Below, piece after piece: positions 29,898-40,933 of a DNA stretch of 64,000 bases. Position 1 is the first letter of the stretch, and the number at the start of each line of letters is the position of its first letter. Under the pieces are notes generated by a model. That model made no database searches. It had not been told where the DNA came from and was given only the letters and a program-made list of their open reading frames with translations. The stretch is from Ariolimax columbianus (Eukaryota; Mollusca; Gastropoda; Stylommatophora; Arionidae): positions 51,934,904 through 51,998,903 of the forward strand of contig JAVGWX010000013.1 in NCBI GenBank assembly GCA_036924085.1, in the 5' to 3' direction. The translations under genes and the position numbers were made by a program.

Positions 29898-32800
29898 ATG
29901 CACTCAAAAACAGATACCTCAAAGCTCCACCCCAGCGATAAAAGAGAAGGGAAGGGCTACCGAGAAAATGAGACACACGCTGACACCATACTGTCTGCAT
30001 CCGAACCCTTCACTAGAAGTCTTGACAATGTCTTGCCTCTAGAACATGTTGAGTCCAGACGAGAGAGAGAGGAAGATCCTGTGCACATCTCCCTCACTAT
30101 AAACACATTGCGCAACTCACGACATCACCCTACAGATCACACCCTGACTAGCAGCTCGCAACTGGCAGGGCCCCCAAACTGCAGCGGCAGAACAGGCAGA
30201 AAACGATCACGAAAACTACCCATTACGCTTGCAACATGGAATGTCTGCACGCTACTGGACAACGCCAAAGCAAACAGACCCGAACGACGGACAGCTCTGA
30301 TCGCGAGGGAACTGGCTAGATACAACATCTGTATAGCTGCCCTGAGCGAGACACGACTGGCAGAGGAAGGGCAGATCACAGAAGAAGGCGCTGGTTATAC
30401 TTTCTTCTGGAGCGGCCGCAGCAAAAAAGAACGCCGTGAAGCTGGAGTTGGCTCTGCCATCAAGACCAACATGGTCGACAAGCTCACAAGCATGCCCAGA
30501 GGAATTAATGACCGCCTGATTACACTGCGTCTCCCACTAATAGGAGGGCGCCATGCAACACTCATCAGTGCATACGCACCCACAATGACAAATCCTCAGG
30601 AAACACAAGATAAGTTTTATGAGGACCTTGAGGCGCTCATCGCTGCAGTCCCCAAATCTGACAAACTGGTCATCCTCGGTGATTTTAACGCTAGAGTTGG
30701 CACAGACCACACAGCCTGGGAGGGGGCCATTGGCAGACATGGTATCGGAAAAAGCAATAGTAACGGACTGCTCTTTCTGAGGACATGTGCCGCAAATGAA
30801 CTACTCATTACAAACACAGCTTTCCGACTTCCTGTCCGAAATAGAACCACATGGATGCACCCAAGGTCCCGCCACTGGCACCTCATTGACTATATTATCA
30901 TCAGACGTAGGGATCGAGCGGATGCTATGGTAACGAAGAGCATGTGTGGTGCAGAATGTTGGACCGACCATCGACTTGTCATTGCCAAGCTAAGCTTCAT
31001 AATCCAGCCCAAAATGCGCCCCCAGGGAAAGAAACCATCGAGGAGGCTAAATGTCTCTCAGCTGAAATACGAACCCACGAGAGGAAGCTTCCAGGAAGAG
31101 CTTCAGGGTAGACTATCTGAGCTTCGTTTTGTAAAGAACGACATCGAAGAGAACTGGGCATCATTGAGAAACACACTCTACGATACAGCTGTTAAACACA
31201 TTGGCCCACTCACGCGCAAGCATAAGGACTGGTTTGATGAGAACGATCTGAGAATACAGGGCCTTCTGGATGGAAAACATGAAGCGCACAGGGAATACCA
31301 GAGGGACACACCATCTCCGGCAGCTAAAGGTGCCTTCAATACTGCTCGCAAAGCTGTCCAGACCAGGCTTAGAGAGATGCAAGACTCCTGGCTCAGCAAA
31401 AGAGCTGACGAAATTGAGATGTTCGCCGAGCGTCATGACACCAAACGGTTTTACGAGGCACTGAAAGCTCTCTACGGCCCGCAGCCCTCTAGTAATACTC
31501 CAGTTCGCATTGCGGATGGGGTACTACTAACAGATAAGATTGAGATTCTAGACAGATGGGCAGACCACTTCTGCAAAATACTAAGCCACCCATCGTCCAT
31601 AAATGAAGAGGCCATCCTGCGAATGCCGCAGGTGGAACTGAACCTGGCGTAAGATGAAGTCATTACTGAGGAGGAAGTCGACAGGACAATCAGTTCACTA
31701 TCTATAGGAAAAGCTCCAGGAGCTGATGCAATACCAGCAGAGGTATATAAGACAGATGGCTCATCCCTCACCAGAAGGATCACTGAACTCTTCTGTCACA
31801 TGTGGGCTGAAGGTAAAATTCCGCAGGAGCTAAAGGACGCCTCAATCGTTCACCTGTACAAAAGAAAAGGCAACCGTCAGGAATGCGACAATCATCGTGG
31901 AATATCGCTACTCTCCGTAGCAGGCAAGATCCTAGCGCGCTTACTGCTAAACAGGCTCAACAAACACCTTGAACAAAGCCACCACCTCCCAGAAAGCCAA
32001 TGGTGATTCAGAGCCGGAAGTGGAACAGTGGACATGATTTTTGCCGCTCGCCAAGTACAAGAGAAGTGTCGAGAACAAAATCAGGCCTTGTACACCACAT
32101 TTATTGATTTGACATAGGCATTTGATACAGTTAACAGAGGAGGGCTGTGGATGATAATGTCTAAGTTTGGCTGCCCCAACAAGTTCATAACAATGGTGAA
32201 ACAGCTACACGAAAGCATGTGTGCTCGTGTACTGGACAGTGGTGCAATCTCTAAAACGTTTCTAGTATCAAACGGAGTAAAACAAGGATGTGTACTCGCC
32301 CCGACTTTGTTCAGCATGATGTTCGCGGCCACGATGACAGACGCCTTCAGATCATTGGAGCTTGGAATATCCATAAAGTACCGCACAGATGGCAAATTAC
32401 TAAATTCCAGAAGAATGAAGGCCAAAACCAAAGTGGCTGGCGACATACGCATGGAACTTGTATTTGCTGACGACTGCGCTCTAATGAGCAACTCAGAACT
32501 GAACATGCAGGTTGGAATGGACCAGTTCTCTGCCGCATGCACAAATTTTGGCCTGACCATAAATGCCAAAAAAACAGAGGTCATGTACCAACCAGCACCA
32601 GGCATGCCGTACACAAAACCAGAGACTGCAGTCAGCGGGCAGACGTTGAATGCCGTAGACAAATTCACATATCTTGGCAGCACGCTGTCGAGATCTGTCA
32701 GCCTAGACGATGAGGTGGCAAGCAGAATAGCAAAGGACAGCACAGCCTTTGGTAGAATGCGCACGATGGTCTGGGCACGTCGTGGCATCAGCGTCAAGAC

Positions 32801-33275
32801 CAAACTCAAAGATTACCGTGCAACCATCATTCCAACCCTACTATACGCTTGCGAAAGCTGGACTGTATACTCTGGACATGCAAGGAGGTTAAACCACTTC
32901 CACACAGGTTGCCTGAGGCGAATATTCCACATCCGATAGCAAGATCGTGTCACTGACATCGAGGTTCTCTCGAGGGCTAACATGCCCAGCATCCATGCAC
33001 TGCTAGAAAAAGCACGACTAGGATGGGCCGGACACCTCGTCAGTATGTCAGACGAGCGGCCCCCAAAGAAGCTTCTCTACGGCGAGCTGAGAGAGGGATG
33101 GCGCTAGAGAGGGCGCCCAAAGAAACGTTTTAAAGACGGTCTGAATGACTCACTAAAAATTTGCCAGATAGACATCGACACCTGGGAAGGTCTTGCGCAA
33201 AACAGATCTGACTGGAGAAGCGCAGTCAAATTGGGTGTAACTGCCGGTGATGTCGACCGTGTTGTGAAAGCCTAG
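29898..33275 (+). pseudogene. LINE A endonuclease-reverse transcriptase, broken by in-frame stops
   Basis: The frame is open from 29667; the first ATG is at 29898. An APE-type endonuclease comes first: ATWNVCTLLDN near 30233, ALSETRL near 30340, LVILGDFNARVG near 30667 and WTDHRLVIAKL near 30961 give the catalytic Asn, Glu, Asp-x-Asn and Asp-His. The reverse transcriptase follows: GKAPGADAIPAEV (31708), HLYKRKGNRQECDNHRGISL (31851), FIDLT-stop-AFDTV (32100), NGVKQGCVLAPTLFS (32272) and the catalytic FADD (32463-32474). The C-terminal part has LYACESWTVYSGHARRLNHF. Stops fall at 31650 (TAA), 32004 (TGA), 32115, 32937, 33105 and 33273 (TAG), yet the reading frame never shifts over 3.4 kb. The stop inside RT motif A shows this copy cannot make a whole protein. 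Confidence 0.88.
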
Positions 33276-33331
33276 AGCAGACGCGAGACGCGGAAATCCC
33301 GAGCAGCGGGAACACCGTCCCCTTCTACAAA

Positions 33332-33421
33332 CTCGTGTGCCCGATATGTAGCAGATGTTTTCGTGCTCGCATTGGCCTGTTCAGCCACATGCGCACCCAC
33401 ACCCAACAGGGAAATCTGTGA
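33332..33421 (+). other. C2H2 zinc-finger tail of LINE A
   Basis: In the frame beginning with the Cys codon at 33338 the translation is CPICSRCFRARIGLFSHMRT followed by H, a classical C-x2-C-x12-H-x3-H finger. A stop follows at 33419. Such a finger with the ARIGLxSHxRTH pattern is a usual C-terminal end for this LINE type, where it probably helps nucleic-acid binding. It lies in a different frame from the main RT frame, so at least one frameshift separates it from the stop at 33273. Confidence 0.75.
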
Positions 33422-33699
33422 CAAGGATGATGTCGGCGATCCTCATCGACAACGATGGACAGCTATTATAAGAGTCTTCAGTGAAGAGTAGATACAAGAT
33501 AGTGATTTTTGTCAACTTGGTATAGAACTTCAGGTCCCTCGGATTGAATAGCCGACTTTACGCCATGAGCCTGATGTGTATACCAGCAGCAGTGTCATGC
33601 TGCAAATACCATGCTAATCGCTGCAAGTACACATCCCTGTTTGACACCGTTGGTGACTGGTAAGGCTACAGGAACATTACCACCGTGCAGTATTTGAGC

Positions 33700-34067
33700 C
33701 ATATATGTAACAGTTGTATGTCTCTATCTGTAGTTGATGTGTCTCCTTCTACATAACTATTGTACGTTTTTCAATGTAACTGATGCATTTCCCTCTATGT
33801 AACAGATGTATATCCTTCTATGTAACTGATGCATTTCCCTCTATGTAACCGATGCATTTCCCTCCATGTAACCGATGCATTTTCCTCCATGTAACCGATG
33901 CATTTCCCTCTATGTAACTGATGCATTTCCCTCCATGTAACCGATGCATTTCCCTCTATGTAACTGATGCATTTCCCTCTATGTAACTGATGCATTTCCC
34001 TCTATGTAACTGATGCATTTCCCTCTATGTAATTGATGCATTTCCCTCAATGTAACTGATGCACTAA
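33700..34067. repeat. 23-bp minisatellite
   Basis: The unit tgatgcatttccctctatgt plus aac repeats about 12-15 times with a 23-bp period, most regularly from 33780. It starts about 160 bp after the LINE A 3' end and stops where the next LINE begins. Both the unit and its setting resemble the 24-bp array at 27700-28258. Confidence 0.9.
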
Positions 34068-34079
34068 TCAGTCACGATA

Positions 34080-35325
34080 ACAATCTACTCTTGCGGATCC
34101 CATTGAGAAGGAAAGATTTGAATCTGAAATTCACGAAGCCCAAGCAGGTTTTAGAAAAGACGGAGGGACCAGAGATATCACATATTAGGAATATCTACGA
34201 AAAATGTAGGAGTTTAACGTAGACCTGTACACGTGTTTCATTGATTACACCAGGGCCTTCGACACAGTAAAACATCAGATTTTGTGGTACATCATGAAAA
34301 AACATAGTTTAGCTGTGCATTTTAGCCATTTCATTGAAACATATCAAGATCAACGAGCCGATGTCCGAGTATCTGGGTAAACACCAGATTTGTTTGCAGT
34401 ACAAAAGGGAGTCCGACAGAGATATATCCTCTTATCGTATCTACATAACATATATGCAGAATGTATAATTATAAAAGAGAAGACGAGAACATTGAACCTT
34501 TTATACCTTTACTGTTGGCGGTTACGAGATTCCAAAGTTACGATACACAGACGACACAGTGATACTATCAAGAAGTGCAGAAGGCTAGAGCAGCTAATAT
34601 TTCAGCCGTAAATGGACACAGTAAAGATTAAAACTTGTTTATAAACATAAACAAAACAAAGGTAATGACCATCGACAAAACACAATGTCAGCATAAATTT
34701 ACAGTAGATGGTGAGGAAATAGATCAGGTCACGCATTTTGAATATATGGGCTCCAGAATTGACACAAAAGGCGACTGCTCGAAAGAAATCAGAAGAAGAC
34801 TAGCCATGGCAGCGCACAGACTGGTCAGCCTGAAGAAATTATGGCAGAGCACCAACAAAACGATAAAAGTAAAAGTCTTGAGAGCTTGTGTTTTTCCTGT
34901 GGTAGCATATGGCTGCGAATCATAGACCATTACCAAAACTTCTAGACAAAGAATCGAATCCTTCGAGTCAAAATGTTACAGAAAGATCCGTATAATACGT
35001 GGACATAGAAAAAGACAAATGTAGACACTCGGTAAGAGCTGAGCATAGGGGGGAACTGGTTTATCAATTCCATTTTGGCCAGAAGATGTAAATACTTTGG
35101 TCGCATCAAGAGACACAACGGTCTGGAGAGAACAGTAATGGAAGATATGGTGCCAGATAAAAGAAGAAGGGATAGACCAAGAAGACGATGGCACCAAGAT
35201 CTCCAGGAATGCCTGGGTATGACTGTGGCGGAGGCTGGAGTTTTGTCAAGGGAAAGAGTTTCTTTCAGACAGACTGTGATGGGAGTGACGTTCTATAAAA
35301 GACAAACTACATGATTATGATCTGG
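34080..35325 (+). pseudogene. LINE family B, 5'-truncated and decayed copy
   Basis: Translated pieces in changing frames follow the order of a reverse transcriptase: EIHEAQAGFRKDGGTRDI (34120), FIDYTRAFDTVKHQILWYIM (34240, RT motif A), KGVRQRYILLSYLHNIYAE (34405, motif B region), then VTHFEYMGSRIDTKGDCSKE (34725) and KVLRACVFPVVAYGCES (34872). The C-terminal piece is KYFGRIKRHNGLERTVME (35090), DRPRRRWHQDLQECLGMT and a tail ending ctacatgattatgatctg. The endonuclease is absent. Stops and shifts are frequent. Two further copies of its 3' end lie at 51238-51555 and 56930-57350, all on the plus strand. Minisatellite sequence flanks it on both sides. Confidence 0.87.
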
Positions 35326-35835
35326 TGCATGTCTTATGTAACTGATTTATGTAGTACGCAACTAATGAGCATCTTTAGATGTAATTATGTATGCCGTTCT
35401 ATGTAACTGTTGTAAGTTCTTTAATGTAACTGTTGTTTGGCTTCCTATGCATCTGTGTCTGTCCTTATATGTAACTGCTGTGTATACTTCTTTGTGACTG
35501 ATCTCGATGTCTTTCTCTGTAACTGTTGTGTGTTCTCCTATGTGACTGTGTTATGTTTTTCTCTGTAACTATTGTGTGTTCTCCTCTGTGACTGCGTTAT
35601 GTCTTTCTCCGTGTATGATGTGTGGCTTTATATGTAAATGTTATATGTCTTTCTCTTTAATGCTGAACTGTCTTTCTATGTCACTGATGTGTATTTTTCT
35701 ATCTAATTGATGTATGTATGTCTATGTCACCGAAGTACGTATTTCTAATTGATGTACGTCTTTCTATGGCATTGCCGTATGCCCTTCTACACAACTACCA
35801 TGCGTTCATCATTGTAACGCCTGCATGTTCTATCT
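35326..35835. repeat. Degenerate minisatellite related to the 23-24-bp arrays
   Basis: The stretch is built of imperfect copies of motifs such as tctttctctgtaactgttgt and ttctatgtaactgatgtgta, with no fixed period (about 23-30 bp). The composition and motif match the array on the other side of the LINE B insertion. An older minisatellite may have been split by that insertion and then decayed. Confidence 0.75.
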
Positions 35836-35841
35836 ACACAG

Positions 35842-35924
35842 GGTAAGGAACTTGGAGTAACGGCAATAATTGTAGAGCAAGACGAAGAGCATGACCTCAC
35901 AGAGGCTGAAGCTGGTCACCAAAA
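35842..35924 (+). CDS. Predicted internal coding exon of an unidentified host gene
   Basis: The stretch is preceded by a pyrimidine-containing acceptor (tctatctacacag) and followed by a strong donor (gtgagt). Only one frame is open; it reads GKELGVTAIIVEQDEEHDLT then EAEAGHQ, with two bases (AA) left over. The exon is 83 bp and starts in phase 0. When the two leftover bases are carried to the predicted acceptor at 40933, they complete a Lys codon and continue in the long frame of the terminal exon (40934-41477). The peptide is acidic and mostly polar. The family was not recognised. Upstream exons are not visible in this window, so the gene probably enters through a large repeat-filled intron. 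This is a prediction from splice signals and phase only. Confidence 0.55.
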
Positions 35925-36329
35925 GTGAGTTTCCAGTTTTCCTTGGTTTTATCTCAGTTTCTTTTTTGCTGTACTTATTGTTTAGGTGTATGCATTCTTA
36001 CCTTGCAGAATGTAAACAATTTTTATCTTTCCGCTTTATATTATTTATTAACCTCCTTTTTGTAACAGACGTTATGTATGGAGAACCAGACAATAACAAG
36101 TCCGCTTAGAACTTGAAAGGAATAAAGCGGTCGTGAATATTCCGCACAATTCTCTCGTCTGGAAGCCACGGTGAAAGAGACACGTTGAAAGGTTTTAAAC
36201 GTACATTAAACTGATTCACTCCGCACAGCCAATATATTGGCTTGCAAACTCTTTTACAATACTACTAAACTGGTATATTGGCTTGAACCTGTTGCCATAT
36301 TTCTCAATAATAATTGTTCCCAAATGCAT

Positions 36330-36620
36330 CGCCAATCGTCAGCGTCGTTCCATATTTAACTGGAATGGGAGCTCACATAAGTTTGGCCAGGTTGGCGAGG
36401 GCCCATCTCTGCATTGAAGTCTCCAATACTGATCTGTCGAGGGGCATCATGGAGGCTACAGGGAATGTTAGGGTTATCTTGTTCTGCTTTGTCTGCTGTC
36501 GGTGCATATGCATGTTTGGTGGTGGCATTATGATGACTTCAGATAGCGATGTCTAAGGATGCCAGAGGCTGTCATAAAAATGACACTTTGTGAACGAGGT
36601 GGGCGTTATGGGAGGGGAGA
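36330..36620 (-). pseudogene. LINE endonuclease fragment
   Basis: On the minus strand 36511-36380 reads AYAPTADKAEQDNPNIPCSL and then ISIGDFNAEMGPRQP. The AYAPT...GDFNAxxG pair is the core of an APE-type LINE endonuclease; family A has SAYAPTMTNPQETQDKFYED and VILGDFNARVG at the equivalent places. The fragment is short and frame-broken, and lies inside the predicted 5-kb host intron. Family A is likely but not certain. Confidence 0.7.
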
Positions 36621-36792
36621 GGAGCGGGGGGGAGGGGTGCGACAAGTAATCCGATTCTTCCCGATAGTAATTTTTCCTTGCGGGTTCCTAGATAAGCCAC
36701 AGCCATCTTCCCAGAGAGCTGGAAGTTCATTTTCTCTTTTTGTCTCAGCAAGACCGATGATGTCGTAGACAATTCTACAACTCTCGTCAACC

Positions 36793-38872
36793 GGGTGGCT
36801 TAGTTGTGGCTGTCTCGTCGGGTGGCTTGGTTGTTGCGGTCTCTTCAATCAGGTGGCTTAGTTGTGGCGGTCTCTTCAACCAGGTGGCTTAGTTGTGGCG
36901 GTCTCGTCGGGTGGCTTAGTTGTGGCGGTCTCGTCGGCTGGCTTAGTTGTGGTGGTCTCATCGGGTGGCTTAGTTGTGGCGGTCTCTTCAACCAGGTAGC
37001 TTAGTTGTGGCGGTCTCGTCGGGTGGCTTAGTTGTGGCGGTCTCGTCGGATGGCTTAGTTGTGGCGGTCTCGTCGGGTGGCTTAGTTGTGGCGGTCTCGT
37101 CGGTTGGCTTAGTTGTGGCTGTCTCGTCGGGTGGCTTAGTTGTGGCGGTCTCGTCAGGTGGCTTAGTTGTGGCTGTCTCGTCGGGTGGCTTAGTTGTGGC
37201 TGTCTCGTCGGGTGGCTTAGTAGTGGCGGTCTCGTCGGGTGGCTTAGTTGTGGCGGTCTCGTCGGGTGGCTTAGTTGTGGCGATCTCGTCGGGTGGCTTA
37301 GTTGTGGCGGTCTCGTCGGGTGGCTTAGTTGTGGCGGTCTCGTCGGTTGGCTTAGTTGTGGCTGTCTCGTCGGGTGGCTTAGTTGTGGTGGTCTCGTCAG
37401 GTGGCTTAGTTGTGGCTGTCTCGTCGGGTGGCTTAGTTGTGGCGGTCTCGTCGGGTGGCTTAGTTGTGGCTGTCTCGTCGGGTGGCGTAGTAGTGGTGGT
37501 CTCGTCGGGTGGCTTAGTTGTGGCGGTCTCGTCGGGTGGCTTAGTTGTGGCGATCTCGTCGGGTGGCTTAGTTGTGGCGGTCTCGTCGGGTGGCTTAGTT
37601 GTGGCGGCCTCGTCGGGTGGCTTAGTTTTGCCGGTCTCGTCGGGTGGCTTAGTTGTAGTAGTCTCGTCGGGTGGCTTAGTTGTAGTGGTCTCTTCAACCA
37701 GGTGGCTTAGTTGTGGCGGTCTCGTTGGGTGGCTTAGTTGTAGTGGTCTCTTCAACCAGGTGGCTTAGTTGTAATGGTTTCGTCGGGTGGCTTAGTTGTG
37801 GCGGTCTCGTCGGGTGGCTTAGTTGTGGCGGTCACTTCAACCAGGTGGCTTAGTTGTGGCTGTCTCGTCGGGTGGCTTAGTTATGGCGGTCTCGTCGGGT
37901 GGCTTAGTTGTGGCGGTCTCGTCGGGTGGCTTAGTTGTGGCGGTCTCGTCGGGTGGCTTAGTTGTGGCGGTCTCTTCAATCAGGTGGCTTAGTTGTGGCG
38001 GTCTCGTTGGGTGGCTTAGTTGTGGCGGTATCTTCAACCAGGTGGCTTAGTTGTGGCGGTCTCGTTGGGTGGCTTAGTTGTGGTGGTCTCGTCAGGTGGC
38101 TTAGTTGTGGCTGTCTCGTCGGGTGGCTTAGTTGTGGCGGTCTCGTCGGGTGGCTTAGTTGTGGCTGTCTCGTCGGGTGGCTTAGTAGTGGCGGTCTCGT
38201 CGGGTGGCTTAGTTGTGGCGGTCTCGTCGGGTGGCTTAGTTGTGGCGATCTCGTCGGGTGGCTTAGTTGTGGCGGTCTCGTTGGGTGGCTTAGTTGTGGC
38301 GGTATCTTCAACCAGGTGGCTTAGTTGTGGCGGTCTCGTTGGGTGGCTTAGTTGTGGCGGTCTGGTCGGGTGGCTTAGTTGTAGTAGTCTCGTTGGGTGG
38401 CTTAGTTGTAGTGGTCTCGTTTGGTGGCTTAGTTGTGGCGATCTCGTCGGGTGGCTTAGTTGTAGCGGTCTCGTCGGATGGCTTAGTTTTAGTGGTCTCT
38501 TCAACCAGGTGGCTTAGTTGTGGCGGTCTCGTCGGGTGGCTTAGTTGTAGTAGTCTCGTTGGGTGGCTTAGTTGTGGCGATCTCGTCGGGTGGCTTAGTT
38601 GTAGTGGTCTCTTCAACCAGGTGGCTTAGTTGTGGCGGTCTCGTTGGGTGGCTTACTTGTGGCTGTCTCATCGGGTGGCTTAGTTGTGCTGGACTCGGCG
38701 GGTGGCTTAGTTGTACTAGTCTCGTCAACCAGGTGGCCTAGTTCTGCTGATCTCGTCAACTAGGTTGCTTAGTTGTGGTGGTCTCTTCAACCAGGTTGCT
38801 TAGTTGTGGTGGTCTCTTCAACCAGGTTGCTTAGTTGTGGTGGTCTCTTCAACCAGGTGGTTTAAGTTGTGG
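36793..38872. repeat. 27-bp minisatellite in the predicted intron
   Basis: About 70 copies of a 27-bp unit (ggtggcttagttgtggcggt plus ctcgtcg) fill two kilobases. Some copies are 31 bp, with tcttcaacca replacing part of the unit; the last three (38761-38870) are all of the 31-bp kind. Since 27 is a multiple of three, frames of over 250 codons appear on both strands (for example repeating TKPPDETAT on the minus strand). The open frames end where 31-bp copies shift the phase, and they occur in several frames at once, so they are not evidence of a gene. Confidence 0.93.
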
Positions 38873-39890
38873 CACGGAGCATATGGAGCGGTAGTTGAGC
38901 ATAGAAGTTATCAGCTGGCTGTTTTGGTAGCGAGTTTTTTTACTAAGCACCCTTGACCCTTCGCTTTGTCTTCGCTACTCTGTAGATTGGTAGAGATGGA
39001 TCGAAAAAGGCTGCGGTCGATGTTAAAGTGGTTTCAAGTCGTCTGCTTGCTATTTTGCTGTATGGAGGAGCTGACCCCGAACAGAACGTCGTTTGTTACA
39101 TGTCTGCCTGTGATCGTTCTAGCTGCTCAGGACGGACGTCCCTAATGTCGTCTGGTTAATTTTGTTTCCCATTTCCCGCCTCTCTTTCCTCTTTGTTTCA
39201 TTGTCTTGCTTAGAATTGTGCATGCTTCAGGTGATTTTTTTCTGATAATACTACGTTCATAGAGTTTGTTTAGGTAGTTGCTTGTTTGTGTTGATGATGA
39301 AAAATGAAATGTCTGAAGTAATATTTTTCAGTATTTAATTAGTACTGTCGCCGCGCCCAACTGTTTGTCTGTTTATGAATGACATGTTTATGAATGGGTC
39401 TCTCCTTTCTCAGTTAATTGTGTATTGTTGTGAAACCTAGATACGGTAACCAGACCTATTTCTATGGCATAAAAGAGGGCATTTAGACGGGTTAGTACCT
39501 ACACATTTCACAGTTTCCGCCGGAACCCCATATGTGGCTTCAGAGTGTAAGTTACTTTACTACATCCACAAATCAGATGGCACATTTAAATCAACAACAA
39601 CAAAAATACCAGCAGTTCAGTATTAGCGCTGGAAAGCACACATAGAACACACGATTCGGAAGCGAGTCTAATCTGCAACCAGTCAGGCGCTCGACTGGAA
39701 GATCTAAAAAACACAGAATAGAAATTAGTTGGTTATAAGAGTTGTAGCCTTGTGTTCAATTGGACTCAAAGTGATACAAGTGCTATTAGATATGTGTTCG
39801 CAATGGTTAGGAGCGACACAATCGCCCCTGCTCTACTCTCATGTGCAGACATCGGCTTTTTTGTTCCTGAAGACTGAATTTTCTACAGAT
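38873..39890. other. Unique intronic sequence, no gene seen
   Basis: No repeat structure, LINE motif or convincing splice-bounded open frame was found here. The longest open stretches are short and lack family features. It lies between the 27-bp and 19-bp arrays, inside the predicted host intron. Confidence 0.5.
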
Positions 39891-40036
39891 GGGGTAACAT
39901 ATCCACGTCAAGGTAACATATCCACGTCAAAGTAACATATCAACGTCAAGGTAACATATCCACGTCAGAGTAACATTTCCACGTCAAGGTAATATATCTA
40001 CGTCAAGGTAACATATCCACGTCAAGGTAACATTTC
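39891..40036. repeat. 19-bp tandem repeat (about 7 copies)
   Basis: The unit ggtaacatatccacgtcaa repeats about seven times with minor changes (atttcc, atcaac, agtaac). Confidence 0.9.
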
Positions 40037-40214
40037 CAAATCAACCCTTCTTTGCTTCCATTTGCGACACAGCAACCAAGCTGCACGATCGTGTTCTCGT
40101 CTGTCAAGGTCGTTTAACATGAGAAATCATAATGTCAACAATTCCCTTTGACGACATATTTGACATGAAATATGTGTATGTCGTATGGCTGTGACAGAGA
40201 ATTTTTGTTTGTCT

Positions 40215-40905
40215 GTGACACTTATTTCTTTGTTACACTCTTGTCATCAGAATTGGCTCAATGTAAAAATTTTTCTGTAACACTCTTTCATGTAAACTGG
40301 ACATCAGAAATGGCTCTATCTAAACATTTCTCTATAACACTGTTTCATGTAAACTTGACATCATAAGTGGATCTATCCAAACATTTCTCTGTAACACTCT
40401 TTCATATAAACTTGTCATTAGAAATGGCTTTATCTAAACATTTCTCTGAAACATTCTTTCATGTAAACTTGAGATCAGAAGTGGATCTAACCAAACATTT
40501 TTTTGTAACACTCTTTCGTGTAAACTTGTCATTAGAAATGGCTTTATCCAAAAATGTCTCTGTAATACTCTTTCATGTAAACTTGACATCATAATTGGCT
40601 CTATTCAAAAATGTCTCTGTAACACTCTTTCATGTAAATTTGTCATTAGAAATGGCTTTATCTAAACATTTCTCTGAAACATTATTTCATGTAAACTTGA
40701 CATCAGAAGTGGATTAACCAAACATTTCTCTGTAACACTCTTTCGTGTAAACTTGTCATCAGAATTGTCTCTATCCAAACATTTCTCTGTAACACTCTTT
40801 CATTTAAATTTGACATCAGAAGTGGATCTAACCAAACATTTCTCTGTAACACTCTTTCATGTAAACGTGTCATGAGAAGTGGCTCTATCCAAACATGTTC
40901 TTGTA
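40215..40905. repeat. About 58-bp tandem repeat ending just before the terminal exon
   Basis: The string tctgtaacactctttcatgt followed by aaacttgacatcagaagtgg and a catccaaacatt segment recurs about 11 times at roughly 56-60-bp spacing, with one or two units slightly shorter. The array runs to within about 30 bp of the acceptor at 40933, so the branch-point region lies at or just beyond its right edge. The chance open frames here are products of the repeat. Confidence 0.88.
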
Positions 40906-40933
40906 AATATAACTATTATTATATTCTAAACAG

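Larger units (their letters stand above)
29360..33540 (+). mobile_element. LINE family A, near full-length non-LTR retrotransposon
   Basis: The element has a 5' leader that starts near gtcaagatggcgccgggcat (about 29372), one long endonuclease-reverse transcriptase frame, and a C2H2 tail. It ends before the minisatellite at 33700. No long terminal repeats are seen. It lies head-to-head against a minus-strand fragment of the same family (29107-29355). Other relics of the family lie at 28260-28640 and 46741-47795. The domain order (APE-type endonuclease, RT, C-terminal zinc finger) places it among the APE-type non-LTR elements often annotated as craniofacial development protein 2-like in invertebrates. 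The exact clade was not determined. The 5' end is approximate. Confidence 0.85.

Noticed and set aside
29700..31652. Start of LINE A at 29700
   Set aside because: The codon there is GTG, an unlikely start in an animal; the first ATG in the frame is at 29898.
29667..33275. Reassigned TAG codon or regular read-through in LINE A
   Set aside because: Two of the six stops are TAA and TGA, and related copies carry shifts and mixed stops, so ordinary decay is the simpler reading.
36876..37768. Mucin-like proteins of 255-273 residues (repeating PPDETATTK on the minus strand, SGGLVVAVS on the plus strand)
   Set aside because: Long frames are open on both strands because the period is 27 bp. Copies of 31 bp break them, and the region lies inside a predicted intron.
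40172..40594. Open frames of 64-75 residues before the terminal exon
   Set aside because: They lie within the 58-bp tandem array and repeat the same peptide.
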